From positions 5,642,001-5,706,000 of the forward strand of contig OZ245769.1 in the NCBI GenBank assembly GCA_965227745.1: a stretch of 64,000 nt of DNA. The letters are read 5' to 3'. The number at the start of each line of letters is the position of its first letter. Positions within the stretch are counted from its first letter, which is position 1. Source of the stretch: GAS368 sp965227745. Its GTDB lineage: Bacteria; Verrucomicrobiota; Verrucomicrobiia; Opitutales; Opitutaceae. The notes beneath the pieces are model-generated. The model saw nothing but the letters and a program-made list of their open reading frames with translations. It had not been told where the DNA came from and ran no database searches. Made by a program: the position numbers and the translations under genes. This document shows, piece by piece, positions 8,003-18,843 of this stretch.

Positions 8003-10513
8003 TTACGTCGCGGGCGGGGGCGTCTCGGCGGAGGCGGCGTTGCTAGCGGCTTCTTGTTCCTCGGCGCTCTCGACGATGCGCGCGATGCTCAGGAGTTTGT
8101 CGCCGGCGGCGAGGGTGAGGAGCTTCACGCCTTTGCCGCCGCGGTTGACCTCGCGGATGGTGTTGACCGGGCAGCGCACGCTCTGGCCCTTGGCGGTGAG
8201 GAGCATGATCTCGTCGGTGTCCTTGACGCTGAGGGCGCCGGCGAGCTTGACGGAGCCATCCTCGGGGAGGTCGATGGCCCAGACGCCGGAGCCGCCGCGG
8301 TTGATGAGGCGGTAATCCTCGAAGCGCGTGCGGACGCCGAGACCGGCTTCGCTCGCGACGAGGAACTTGGCGTTGTGATCGACGACCTCGATGACCTGCA
8401 GCGAATCGCTATCGAGTTTGAAGCGCATGCCGGTGACGCCGGCGGTAGCGCGGCCGGTGGGGCGGAAGAGATCTTCGCCGCTCTCGGCGTCGCGCTCGCG
8501 GAAGCGGACGGCGAGACCCTGATGGGAGACGAGGATGAGTTCGTCGCTGCCGGTGGTGAGCACGGCGCCGATGACGACGTCCTTTTCGGCGAGGTTGATG
8601 CCGATGAGGCCGCCGTCGCGGGTGCAGTTGGCGTAGTCGGCGAGGGAGCTCTTCTTGATGACGCCGCTCTTGGTGGCCATCACGAGATAGCGGTCCTCGG
8701 CAAAGTCTTTGACGCAGACCATCGCGGCGATCTTTTCGCCCTCCGCGAGGCGGAGGAAGGAGGAGACGGATTTGCCCTTGGAGGTGCGAGTGCCCTCGGG
8801 GACATCGTAAACCTTCTTCGCATGGCACTGGCCGATGCTCGTCAGGAAGAGGATGTAGTCGTGCGTGGAGGCGGTGAAGAGATTTTCCACGAAATCCTCT
8901 TCGTAGGTCTCGGCGCCGATGACGCCCTTGCCGCCGCGCTTTTGCGAGCGGTAGTCGGCGACGGGGGTGCGCTTGATGAAGCCGAGGTGGGAGACGGTGA
9001 TGACGCAGCCCTCGTTGGGGATGACGTCTTCCATGCGGAATTCGCCGGCGGAGCCGATGATCTCGGTGCGGCGGGGAGAGGTGTACTTGGCCTTCATCTC
9101 GGCGAGTTCCGATTTGATGAGGGCCATGAGCTTGGCCTCGGACTCGAGGATGCCGCGCAGCTCCTCGATGAGCTTCATGAGCTCGAGGTATTCGGCTTCG
9201 ATCTTGCCGCGCTCGAGACCGGTGAGCTGGTAGAGACGGAGTTCGAGGATGGCATCGGTCTGGCGCTCGGAGAGCGGGTACTTGGCCATCAACTTCACCT
9301 TGGCCTCGTCGCGATTGGCGGAGGCGCGGATGATTTTGACGAAGTCGTCGAGGTTATCGAGGGCGATGATGTAGCCCTCGAGGATGTGGGCGCGGTCCTC
9401 GGCCTCCTTAAGGCGGAACTTGGTGCGGCGCGTGACGACATCGCGGCGGTGCTCGATGTAGCATTCGATGAGTTCCTTGATGTTCATCTGCTTCGGCCGC
9501 TTCTTATCGAGGGCCAGGAGCGTGACACCGAAAGAAGACTCGAGGGCGGTCTTCTGAAAGAGCTGGTTGATGACGACCTTGGCCTGCTCGCCGCGCTTCA
9601 GCTCGATGACGATGCGGGTGTTTTCGTCGGACTCGTCGCGGAGATCGCGGATGCCATCGATCTCCTTTTCACCGACGAGTTCGGCGATGCGGAGGACGAG
9701 GGTGTTGCGGTTAACATTGTAGGGGATCTCGGTGATGACGATCTGCTCCATGCCGCCCTTGAGCTCCTCGGTGTGGGCCTTGCCGCGCGTGCGGACGATG
9801 CCCTTGCCGGTTTTCAAGTAGCTGAGGATGCCGTCGCGACCGGAGATGATGCCACCGGTGGGGAAGTCGGGCCCGCGGATGATATCGCAGAGCGCGTCGA
9901 CGGAGATGCGGGGATTGTCGATGATGGCGACGGTGGCGTCGATGATCTCGTCGAGGTTATGCGGCGGGATATTCGTCGTCATGCCGACGGCGATACCCGT
10001 CGAGCCGTTCATCAGGAGATTCGGCAGCGAGGCCGGGAGGACAGTGGGCTCGGTGGTGGACTCCTTGTAGTTGGGCACGAAATCGACGGTGTCCTCGTCG
10101 ATGTTCTTCAGCATGTCCTCGGCGATGTCCTTTAGACGCGCCTCGGTATAACGATAAGCCGCGGGCGGATCGCCGTCGACGGAGCCGAAATTACCCTGCG
10201 GATCGATGAGCGGGTAACGCATGACCCACGGCTGAGCCATGCGGACGAGCGTATCGTACACGGAGGAGTCGCCGTGCGGGTGGTAATTCTTGAGCACTTC
10301 ACCGACGACACCGGCGCACTTGTCGAACGAGCGATTGTGCAGCAGGCCTTCGCGGAACATCGCGTAGAGCACGCGGCGCTGCACGGGCTTCAGGCCATCG
10401 CGGGCGTCGGGTAACGCGCGAGAAATGATGACCGACATCGAATACTCGATGTAAGCGGTCTGCATAATATCGGTGATGTTGGCCGAGGAGAGTTTTTCGT
10501 TGGCGGTGTACAC
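8003..10513 (-). CDS. gyrA: DNA gyrase subunit A
   Basis: An 836-residue breakage-reunion subunit of gyrase (E. coli GyrA is 875). The catalytic tyrosine is in AAYRYTEARL at Tyr122, the same number as in E. coli. The quinolone-determining region reads HPHGDSSVYDTLVRMAQP, with Ser83 and Asp87 at the positions that confer drug sensitivity. The GyrA box QKRGGKG, required for DNA wrapping and found in gyrase rather than topoisomerase IV, is near residue 533, and the six-bladed C-terminal domain follows. It is last in the gyrB / toxin-antitoxin / gyrA cluster, 47 bases behind the toxin gene, and closes with a strong terminator. Confidence 0.97.
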   Translation of the reverse strand: MYTANEKLSSANITDIMQTAYIEYSMSVIISRALPDARDGLKPVQRRVLYAMFREGLLHNRSFDKCAGVVGEVLKNYHPHGDSSVYDTLVRMAQPWVMRYPLIDPQGNFGSVDGDPPAAYRYTEARLKDIAEDMLKNIDEDTVDFVPNYKESTTEPTVLPASLPNLLMNGSTGIAVGMTTNIPPHNLDEIIDATVAIIDNPRISVDALCDIIRGPDFPTGGIISGRDGILSYLKTGKGIVRTRGKAHTEELKGGMEQIVITEIPYNVNRNTLVLRIAELVGEKEIDGIRDLRDESDENTRIVIELKRGEQAKVVINQLFQKTALESSFGVTLLALDKKRPKQMNIKELIECYIEHRRDVVTRRTKFRLKEAEDRAHILEGYIIALDNLDDFVKIIRASANRDEAKVKLMAKYPLSERQTDAILELRLYQLTGLERGKIEAEYLELMKLIEELRGILESEAKLMALIKSELAEMKAKYTSPRRTEIIGSAGEFRMEDVIPNEGCVITVSHLGFIKRTPVADYRSQKRGGKGVIGAETYEEDFVENLFTASTHDYILFLTSIGQCHAKKVYDVPEGTRTSKGKSVSSFLRLAEGEKIAAMVCVKDFAEDRYLVMATKSGVIKKSSLADYANCTRDGGLIGINLAEKDVVIGAVLTTGSDELILVSHQGLAVRFRERDAESGEDLFRPTGRATAGVTGMRFKLDSDSLQVIEVVDHNAKFLVASEAGLGVRTRFEDYRLINRGGSGVWAIDLPEDGSVKLAGALSVKDTDEIMLLTAKGQSVRCPVNTIREVNRGGKGVKLLTLAAGDKLLSIARIVESAEEQEAASNAASAETPPPAT

Positions 10514-10560
10514 GGGAAAGTAGCGAGTGGTGGGTAGCGGGTAGCGTGGAGGTGACCGGC

Positions 10561-10998
10561 CTACGGCTTGATCGTGGACCAGGGGCGAGCTTCCACGAAT
10601 TGGCCGAGGTGGCCGACATTGTCGGTGGCGATGGTGGCACCGAGGCGGATGGCTTGAGCGGCCAGGATCACATCGGCATTGAGTTCTTTGGGATGGCCCA
10701 CGCTGCGACCGGTCTTGCGCGATTGCGCCCAGAGCTCGGCCGCTTTGCGCATGTCAGTCGTGGTGAGCGGGACGTACGTGATGATGCTCGGGAGCGCATC
10801 GAGATTGGCGAGGGAGCCGCGGAGATTTTCCACGATGAGATTGCGCCGAATTTCGAAGTCGGCGATCTCGGGTAGAAAAACTGCCACGTCATGATCGAGC
10901 AGCGAGGCCAGCCACGCGCGATGCTCACGATTCCGCGAATAGTCGGCGTGCGTGAGCCGGCCGAGCGGGCCGGAGTCGAGCATGACAGCCTTGATCAC
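10561..10998 (-). CDS. PIN-domain toxin (VapC-like)
   Basis: A 145-residue PIN-fold ribonuclease-like protein. The acidic quartet expected of an active metal-dependent RNase is visible: Asp8 in MLDSGPLG, Glu44 in FLPEIADFE, Asp109 in NADVILAAQA and Asp126 in IATDNVGHL. VapC-type toxins cleave tRNA or rRNA; the target here is unknown. The start is GTG at 10998, overlapping the antitoxin stop as GTGA, so the pair is translationally coupled. Antitoxin first and toxin second is the usual order. It lies between gyrB and gyrA on the same strand, 47 bases upstream of gyrA. Confidence 0.82.
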   Translation of the reverse strand: MIKAVMLDSGPLGRLTHADYSRNREHRAWLASLLDHDVAVFLPEIADFEIRRNLIVENLRGSLANLDALPSIITYVPLTTTDMRKAAELWAQSRKTGRSVGHPKELNADVILAAQAIRLGATIATDNVGHLGQFVEARPWSTIKP

Positions 10999-11198
10999 GT
11001 GGAGAACAGGGGAGCTTCACGGAGGCGGGTTTCCTCCAGCTTGGACTTGAAGTTTTCCCAGCTCATCGGCTGCGGGTCGGTGTGATCTTTTTCCCAGCGG
11101 GCAAACATCGCCCGGGCGATGTCGCCTTTCACCGAAGCAGGACGAGCGCTCTTGGATGAAGCGGAGCGAGTACGTTTGGGTTTGAGGGTGGGCTTCAT
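10995..11198 (-). CDS. Putative antitoxin of the PIN toxin
   Basis: A 67-residue protein with a very basic N-terminus (MKPTLKPKRTRSASSKSARP), able to contact nucleic acid, and an acidic C-terminal half containing WEKDHTDPQPMSWENFKSKL. Its family is not one I can name; the assignment comes from size, from being directly upstream, and from the GTGA overlap with the toxin. Its ATG is only two bases after the gyrB stop (11201-11203), so it must be read from the gyrB transcript unless an internal promoter lies in gyrB. The C-terminal segment would be expected to thread into the toxin active site. Confidence 0.7.
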   Translation of the reverse strand: MKPTLKPKRTRSASSKSARPASVKGDIARAMFARWEKDHTDPQPMSWENFKSKLEETRLREAPLFST

Positions 11199-11200
11199 GA

Positions 11201-13756
<2,556 letters not shown>

Positions 13757-13924
13757 GAAATGGGTTGGGACAGGGTGAAAAATGAAAGGAAAAATCTCTC
13801 GCGAATTGGCCGCGGACGCGAGGGTTTTTTTAGGAAAAAACGCGGCGGGAAACGGCCTTCTTTTCGCTTTAAACCGAGGGTTTCGTTTGACCGGGGTGGG
13901 GGTAGGGGCAAGCTGCCCGGTGAA

Positions 13925-14644
13925 ATGCCCAGCCCCGCCCTTGAAAGCCTCCTGATTCTCCAAGATCGCGATACGAAAAGGCTCGGCATCGAGGCCCAAT
14001 TAAAGGCCGTCCCCCGCGATGTCGCGGCCGTGGAAGCCAAGATCGCCGCCGAAAAGGCCGCCATCGAGACCGCCAAGCAGGAGCTGATGGGGCTGGAAAC
14101 GAAGAAAAAGATGCTGGAGACCGAGATCGGCTCCACCGAGACCAAGCTGGCCAAGTACAAGACCCAGCAGTCCCTCGTGAAGAAGAACGAGGAGTACAAG
14201 GCCCTCGGCCACGAAATCGAGACGACCGAGAAGGCGATCAGCGACTTTGAGGGCCAGGAACTCGAGATCATGTACCAGATCGACGAGGCCAAGAAGAAAT
14301 TCGCCGCGGCCGAGGCGGTGCTGAAGGGGAATATTTCGGGTCACGAGTCGCGGATCAAGACACTCAAGGAGCGTGAGTTAAGCTTCACCGCTGAGCACAA
14401 GACCGCCCTCGCCGATGTCGCGACGGCCCGCACGCCGGTCGGCCCGATGGCGATTCGCCAATACGACCGCATTGCCGCCCGCCAGATGCCGGCGGTCGTA
14501 CCGATCGTGCACGGCGACAAGTGCGGCGGTTGCCATCTAAAGGTTTCCGGTGACGTCATTTCCGCCACGCGCGGCAAGACGCCCGATCCGCTCCAGCCGA
14601 TGCCGACCTGCGATAATTGCGGGCGGATCGTGTATTGGGAGTGA
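13925..14644 (+). CDS. Zinc-ribbon coiled-coil protein
   Basis: A 239-residue cytoplasmic protein. Residues 1-175 are a long helical hairpin, charged and heptad-like (GLETKKKMLETEIGSTETKL). Residues 195-238 form a C4 zinc ribbon with CGGCHLKVSG and CDNCGRIVYWE as the two Cys pairs. This is the architecture of the widespread bacterial zf-RING_7 or CT398-like family, which is often found near Nif3-type proteins; no partner is present here. It is divergent from gyrB with 168 bases between the two starts, where both promoters must lie. The much longer frame running antisense through gyrB is spurious; ATG at 13925 gives the family start MPSPALESLLILQDRD. Confidence 0.85.
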   Translation: MPSPALESLLILQDRDTKRLGIEAQLKAVPRDVAAVEAKIAAEKAAIETAKQELMGLETKKKMLETEIGSTETKLAKYKTQQSLVKKNEEYKALGHEIETTEKAISDFEGQELEIMYQIDEAKKKFAAAEAVLKGNISGHESRIKTLKERELSFTAEHKTALADVATARTPVGPMAIRQYDRIAARQMPAVVPIVHGDKCGGCHLKVSGDVISATRGKTPDPLQPMPTCDNCGRIVYWE

Positions 14645-14733
14645 GGGTGGGGTGGGCGTGAGGGGGCGGGCCGATCCGGACGCCGGCGGCGGGGTTTTGG
14701 GCTGCCGTTGTGATTCTTAACCTTCGCCCTCCC

Positions 14734-14756
14734 GACGGCGCCCGGAGGTCGCCGTC
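14734..14756. repeat. Hairpin repeat, family B copy 3
   Basis: Perfect stem GACGGCG (14734-14740) and CGCCGTC (14750-14756) around the loop CCCGGAGGT. It lies just past the 3' end of the deacetylase gene, as copies 1 and 2 lie near the 3' ends of minus-strand genes. Confidence 0.65.
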
Positions 14757-14767
14757 CACCTTGCTCC

Positions 14768-15499
14768 TCACCGGCGCCGCAGGCGGTTCCACAGATACCG
14801 GGCCTGATATTTTGCCCGCCGAGCCCGGGTAAAGGGCGCGTCGGGGGCGGGCAGGCGGTCGGCGTCGACGCGGTAGAGCAGCGAGTGATCCCAGCCGGGA
14901 TTATCGGCGCCGCCGATGCGGAAGGTGTGCCGGTAGTGTTGTCGTGCGCAGGCCAGCGCCTCAGCGGAAAACCGCCCGTACGGAAACACGAAGCTCTCCA
15001 CCGGCTGGCCGAGCCGTTTGGTGAGAACGGCCTGCGCGGCGACGATCTCCGCCTGCAGGTCCGCGTCGGAGCGATCGAGGGGCGAATGCGTGAGCCCGTG
15101 GGCGGCGATGGCCACGCGACCGCTCTGCGCCAGCTCGCGCAATTCCGGCCACGTGCAAAAGCCGCCGTAGTTGGGATGATTGTAGTTTACGTTAGGCTCG
15201 CAGCCGAGCCGCACGTCGGCGGGGAACTCCGCTTTTTCCTGCACGACCGAGGGCGGCACCGCGAGGACCGCGCATAGATCGTGGCGCTGGAGCAGCGGAA
15301 ACACCACGGCGTAGAAATCGAAATACGCGTCGTCAAACGTGAGGCACACGTTGACCGCGCCGTCGCGCAGGGGCGCGCCGGGTAGCACACAGTGGCAGTG
15401 CCGCGCGATGTACGCGAAGTGGGCGTCGAGCATCGCGGGGTCGTTGCCGTACTGGCACGCCTGGGCGCGATGGTACATGAGCACGATCAGGCGACTCAT
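14768..15499 (-). CDS. Polysaccharide deacetylase family protein (CE4)
   Basis: A 243-residue NodB-type carbohydrate esterase. The start MSRLIVLMYHRAQ contains the family's N-terminal MYH. The metal-binding segment reads VCLTFDDAYFDFY, with the paired aspartates, and the second metal motif is IAAHGLTHSPLDRS (H-x-x-S/T-H type). FVFPYGRFS provides the later conserved strand. No signal peptide is seen. ATG at 15499 overlaps the stop of the upstream glycosyltransferase as ATGA, which fixes the start and implies translational coupling. Together the two genes suggest modification of a surface or lipid-linked glycan; the substrate is unknown. Confidence 0.88.
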   Translation of the reverse strand: MSRLIVLMYHRAQACQYGNDPAMLDAHFAYIARHCHCVLPGAPLRDGAVNVCLTFDDAYFDFYAVVFPLLQRHDLCAVLAVPPSVVQEKAEFPADVRLGCEPNVNYNHPNYGGFCTWPELRELAQSGRVAIAAHGLTHSPLDRSDADLQAEIVAAQAVLTKRLGQPVESFVFPYGRFSAEALACARQHYRHTFRIGGADNPGWDHSLLYRVDADRLPAPDAPFTRARRAKYQARYLWNRLRRR

Positions 15500-16380
15500 G
15501 CAGCGCGGAGGCGGCGATTGGCTTCGTGGAGCAGGAGATATTTCCAAAACACCGTCTGGGATTTGTACGCGCTGATCACGAGGCCCTCGTAGCCCTGCAG
15601 GACGCCGCGCTGCAGAATGTAGCTTTTAACAAACGCCCAGGTGCCGCGGCTCACGGCCGTGAGGGGCCCGGTCTTTTTCCTGCCCGCGTGCTGCTCGGCA
15701 AAGAGCTGGCCGTAGCGGCGCATCTTGCGCAGGAAATCATCCGTCGAATCGTACGAGTAGTGAAGAATTGGATACTTCAGCACCTCCACGGCGACGCCCG
15801 CGGTCTGCACGCGCTCGTGGACTTCGCTCTCGCAGAAATTCGTCACGCCCCGGTGAAATAACCGCTCGTGCCGATCGGGCGCCCAGCCACAGGTGGTGAT
15901 GTGGCGGCCGTTGAAATAGTTTTCAAACGGGATCACGTACACCGTCGCCGGATCCAGTTCGAGGGCCGCGATCTCGGCGGCGAGTTCGGGTGTGACGACT
16001 TCGTCGCTGTCGACCGAGAGGATCCAGTCGTTTTTCGCCAGCCCGATGGCGGTGCGCCGCACGCGGCCGAAGCCGGGAAACGGCCCCGCCATCGCGTACA
16101 CGCGCACATTCGCGTGCTGCTGGGCGAGGGCGATCGTGGCGTCGGTCGAGCCGGTATCGAAGACGATGACCTCATCGCACCAGGCGAGCGCGGTCAGGAC
16201 TTCTTCGATTCGCGCGGCGCTGTCCTTGGTCAAAATGGTCGCGGTGACGGGCACCGTCTGATGCCGGAGCGAAACCCGCCCGGCGGGGAACGTGGCGCGG
16301 CGCGTGGTGGGTTGTGCGCGCGAACTCGCGATCTCAAAGTGATGCGGAGGGTTGGCCAGCAGGGCTGGAGCTAGGGGCAT
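15496..16380 (-). CDS. Family 2 glycosyltransferase, WaaE/KdtX-like
   Basis: A 294-residue GT-A glycosyltransferase. After a non-conserved N-terminal 42 residues comes VPVTATILTKDSAARIEEVL, then CDEVIVFDTGSTDATIALA and the metal-binding SVDSDEVVTPEL. This is followed by the WaaE-type block ENYFNGRHITTCGW and RHERLFHRG. WaaE-like enzymes add a glucose to the lipopolysaccharide inner core, so a lipopolysaccharide role is reasonable but not proven. It is first of a two-gene unit with the overlapping deacetylase. A GGGG sequence just upstream of the ATG may be the ribosome binding site. Confidence 0.88.
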   Translation of the reverse strand: MPLAPALLANPPHHFEIASSRAQPTTRRATFPAGRVSLRHQTVPVTATILTKDSAARIEEVLTALAWCDEVIVFDTGSTDATIALAQQHANVRVYAMAGPFPGFGRVRRTAIGLAKNDWILSVDSDEVVTPELAAEIAALELDPATVYVIPFENYFNGRHITTCGWAPDRHERLFHRGVTNFCESEVHERVQTAGVAVEVLKYPILHYSYDSTDDFLRKMRRYGQLFAEQHAGRKKTGPLTAVSRGTWAFVKSYILQRGVLQGYEGLVISAYKSQTVFWKYLLLHEANRRLRAA

Positions 16381-16503
16381 AACCCCAAGATAATGGAAAA
16401 CTTCCGCCGCGTATGTCCTCCCCGGTTGGAAAGGTGTTGTAGGGCTTAGGAGGACACGGACCTAAGGGCGACCGGTCGGGCGGCAATGTTTTTTACGCGC
16501 GCA

Positions 16504-16523
16504 GGGGGGGGGGGGGGGGGGGG
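16504..16523. repeat. Homopolymer of 20 G
   Basis: Twenty consecutive G residues followed by CGGGC, in the 240-base gap between the glycosyltransferase start (16380) and the response regulator stop (16621). A tract of this length is slippage-prone. It is not inside any gene I can support. Confidence 0.9.
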
Positions 16524-16620
16524 CGGGCGTGGGTGTTTTCTTTATTTTCGCCCGAGGCTTCGCCTCTTCCGACGCTCCGCCGCGCCGGGCCTGTGTCATT
16601 GCGCGGACGCGCAGAGACGG

Positions 16621-17277
16621 TTACTTCTTCTCCTCGTGCCAGCGCACGGCGGCACGCATGAGCTCGGCGGCGTCGGCGAGGCCGAGCTTTTCGCGGATGC
16701 GGGCGTAGTAGGTCTGCACGGTCTTAATGCCGATTTTAAGGTCGTCGGCGATGCGGCGCGTCGAGTGGCCGGAGCCGAGGCGGCGAAATACATCGAGTTC
16801 GCGGTCGCTCAGAGCCTCGGGCGTCGCGGTCGCGGCATCTGGCTGGCGGGCGATGCTGCGCTCCGCGAGGGAGGCGAGCACGGCAGCATCGGCGTAGAGT
16901 TTTCCCGAGTGTACCTGGCGGATGGCGGCGACGATCTGCCCGGTCGATTCGCGTTTCATCACGTAGCCCGAGGCGCCGGCGCGCAGCGTGCGCTCGATGT
17001 CGCTGATATCCTCGTGCATCGAGAGCACGAGCACCCGCGTCGAAGGCACATGGATGCGCAGGTCTTTGATGAGATCGAGGCCCGAGCCGCGCTTGAGCGA
17101 GAGATCGACGATGGCCACATCGGGCGGCGCGAGCATCATGGCCGACAGGGCATCGGCGGGATCGCCGGCCTCGCCACAGATTTCCAAATCCGATTGCAGG
17201 CGCAGGATGCTCGCCAGCCACTCGCGCACGAGCGGGTGGTCATCCACGAGGAAAATTCTCACGCGCCGCAAGCTCAT
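16621..17277 (-). CDS. NarL/LuxR-family response regulator
   Basis: A 218-residue two-component regulator starting at ATG 17277 (MSLRRVRIFLVDDHP); a further in-frame ATG lies at 17295. The receiver domain (residues 6-120) has Asp12 and Asp13, the phosphoacceptor Asp58 in AIVDLSLKRG, Ser86 and Lys108 (GYVMKRES). The C-terminal LuxR helix-turn-helix reads LSDRELDVFRRLGSGHSTRRIA and KTVQTYYARIREKLGL. No histidine kinase is adjacent, so it is an orphan in this window. Signal and targets are unknown. Confidence 0.92.
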   Translation of the reverse strand: MSLRRVRIFLVDDHPLVREWLASILRLQSDLEICGEAGDPADALSAMMLAPPDVAIVDLSLKRGSGLDLIKDLRIHVPSTRVLVLSMHEDISDIERTLRAGASGYVMKRESTGQIVAAIRQVHSGKLYADAAVLASLAERSIARQPDAATATPEALSDRELDVFRRLGSGHSTRRIADDLKIGIKTVQTYYARIREKLGLADAAELMRAAVRWHEEKK

Positions 17278-17460
17278 CGGGTGCCTCCGGCGCACGCCGG
17301 GCCCGGGCGTGAGGTCATGGCCAAATGGGAGTGTTTGTCAGTTGCAGCGGCGGACACGGCGCGAACACAGCAAACTCCTTGCCGCGCGGCAAGCACCACT
17401 CAGGCGAATTATCGGGCCTTGGGCGCAGGGGGACTCTCCCTGTTCTTTCCACTCGTGCAG

Positions 17461-17499
17461 CAAAAAGCGGGGCGGCGCTGTTCGCGCACTCGCCCCGCT
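17461..17499 (-). terminator. Intrinsic terminator after the Fur-like gene
   Basis: A 9-base stem, AGCGGGGCG (17466-17474) and CGCCCCGCT (17491-17499), with a T-run on the minus strand (complement of 17461-17466). It lies 29 bases past the stop of the Fur-like gene. Confidence 0.75.
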
Positions 17500-17528
17500 G
17501 AGCAAAGGAATGGCTTGAGGTTGGCGGC

Positions 17529-18146
17529 TTAGGCCACGTGGCGCTGGGCGGCCGGAGCGGCGGAGGTCACCTCGAGCACGGGATTCTGCATCGCCTCGGG
17601 CTGGGTGTCGGCGGGCTTGGTGCTGCCCGTGGCGCGAAACGCCACGCTCAACTGCAAGTGGGTGTAGCCGCGCTGACGCAGGCGCTGCTCGATCTGGGCA
17701 AGCAAGTAGGCGAGGGGACGAGCGGTCTCGGCGTCGATCGTATCGACAGTGCCGGTGTCGCGGCGCGCGATCTGGAACGAGCGCGGGCGACCGACATTGA
17801 GCGCCCAGTTGGCTGTGCCGTTGAGGTCGATGGTGCGCGTGACCAGCTCGATTTCCTCGAGGCGCAGCATGCTGCGGAAGAGTGTAGCGAGCGGCACGCG
17901 CTGAGGGCGGATTGCAACTTGCAATTGCGACAGCGTCACCGGCCCCGCGCAACGCAGCAGCCCCGCGATCATCGTGCGACGGCCCGGCGTGAGGCGGAGA
18001 CCGCTGCGGCGGAGGCGCGCGATTAATTCATTCAACGTCGGCATCGGCGCGACGGCGGAAAAAGTGACATCGTTCATGGCCGAAGCACCCGCCGGGGTGG
18101 CGGTCTCTTGCTGGGGCTCGGCGGTGGGGAGGGCGACATTGAGCAT
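17529..18146 (-). CDS. Fur-like winged-helix protein lacking metal ligands
   Basis: A 205-residue protein whose middle part follows the Fur/PerR/Zur plan. A helix containing LRRSGLRLTPGRRTMIAGLL matches the Fur segment with R-x-T-P-x-R. Then come VPLATLFRSMLRLEEIELVTR (recognition helix and wing) and a dimerisation-like part, FQIARRDTGTVDTID. In Fur this last part carries a His cluster and Cys pairs; here it reads GRPRSFQIARRDTG, with no His or Cys ligands. A regulatory DNA-binding role is likely, but metal sensing by the usual site is not. The N- and C-terminal 30 residues are low complexity. It is an isolated gene on the minus strand. Confidence 0.65.
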   Translation of the reverse strand: MLNVALPTAEPQQETATPAGASAMNDVTFSAVAPMPTLNELIARLRRSGLRLTPGRRTMIAGLLRCAGPVTLSQLQVAIRPQRVPLATLFRSMLRLEEIELVTRTIDLNGTANWALNVGRPRSFQIARRDTGTVDTIDAETARPLAYLLAQIEQRLRQRGYTHLQLSVAFRATGSTKPADTQPEAMQNPVLEVTSAAPAAQRHVA

Positions 18147-18379
18147 GGCTGGAGTTGGGGATACTGGTTGAAGAAGGAACGGGGTCGATTCGCTGGGCCG
18201 CGACTATGCGCCAAACTCCTCCCCGTGTCTGTCAGGCCTCGCCTTACACGCTATCAAGCAATTTATTTTCAACGAGTTGCGCTAATTGTAATGCATTATC
18301 TGGTGGAAAATCGCCATGCAGATGACACTTAAAGTCACTTATCCTTGCGCCGGGAGGCGCGCTGAGTTGAGGTGCCCCT

Positions 18380-18843
18380 CTTAGCTTTGGGGCCTGGCAG
18401 TCGCTCCGAGTTCTTTGATCCCAAGGCGCGGGTAATGCCGCGCCCGTTTTGATACTTGGAGAGGAAAGTCCGGACACCACAGGGCAGGACGCTGAGCCAG
18501 CTTCACCGCGAGCTCAGGAGGCGCGCGTCAAGGCGCGTCGACGGATAGTGTCACAGAAAACAAACCGCCGCGCGGGCAACCGTGCGGTCAGGGTGAAAAG
18601 GTGGGGTAAGAGCCCACCGCGCCGACAGCGATGAAGGCGGCACGACAAACCCCATCCGGTGCAAGGCAAAATAGGTGGCTGGACGGCCCGTCCCATAGCC
18701 ACGGGTATGCCGCATTCCCCGACGGCGCAGAGGCGCAAGCCCGAGCCCGCCGAGGAGCTCGTCCGCAAGGACGTTGAGAGAAATGACCGCCGAAGCGCCG
18801 CAAGGCGTGGAACAGAATCCGGCTTACCGGCCCCAAAGCTAAG
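18380..18843 (+). ncRNA. rnpB: RNase P RNA, bacterial type A
   Basis: The ribozyme of RNase P. The ends pair perfectly as helix P1 over 15 bases (CTTAGCTTTGGGGCC at 18380-18394 with GGCCCCAAAGCTAAG at 18829-18843). The universally conserved block GAGGAAAGTCCGGACACC starts near 18461, AGAGCCCACCGCG is near 18608, and ACAGAATCCGGCTTA lies just before the 3' strand of P1. The transcript is about 464 bases, somewhat longer than the common 350-420. A short A4T5 tract follows directly. The open frame overlapping this gene that feeds into the M20 peptidase is not coding here. Confidence 0.97.

Noticed and set aside
8054..10135. 693-codon frame antisense to gyrA
   Set aside because: Mirror of gyrA codons; composition only.
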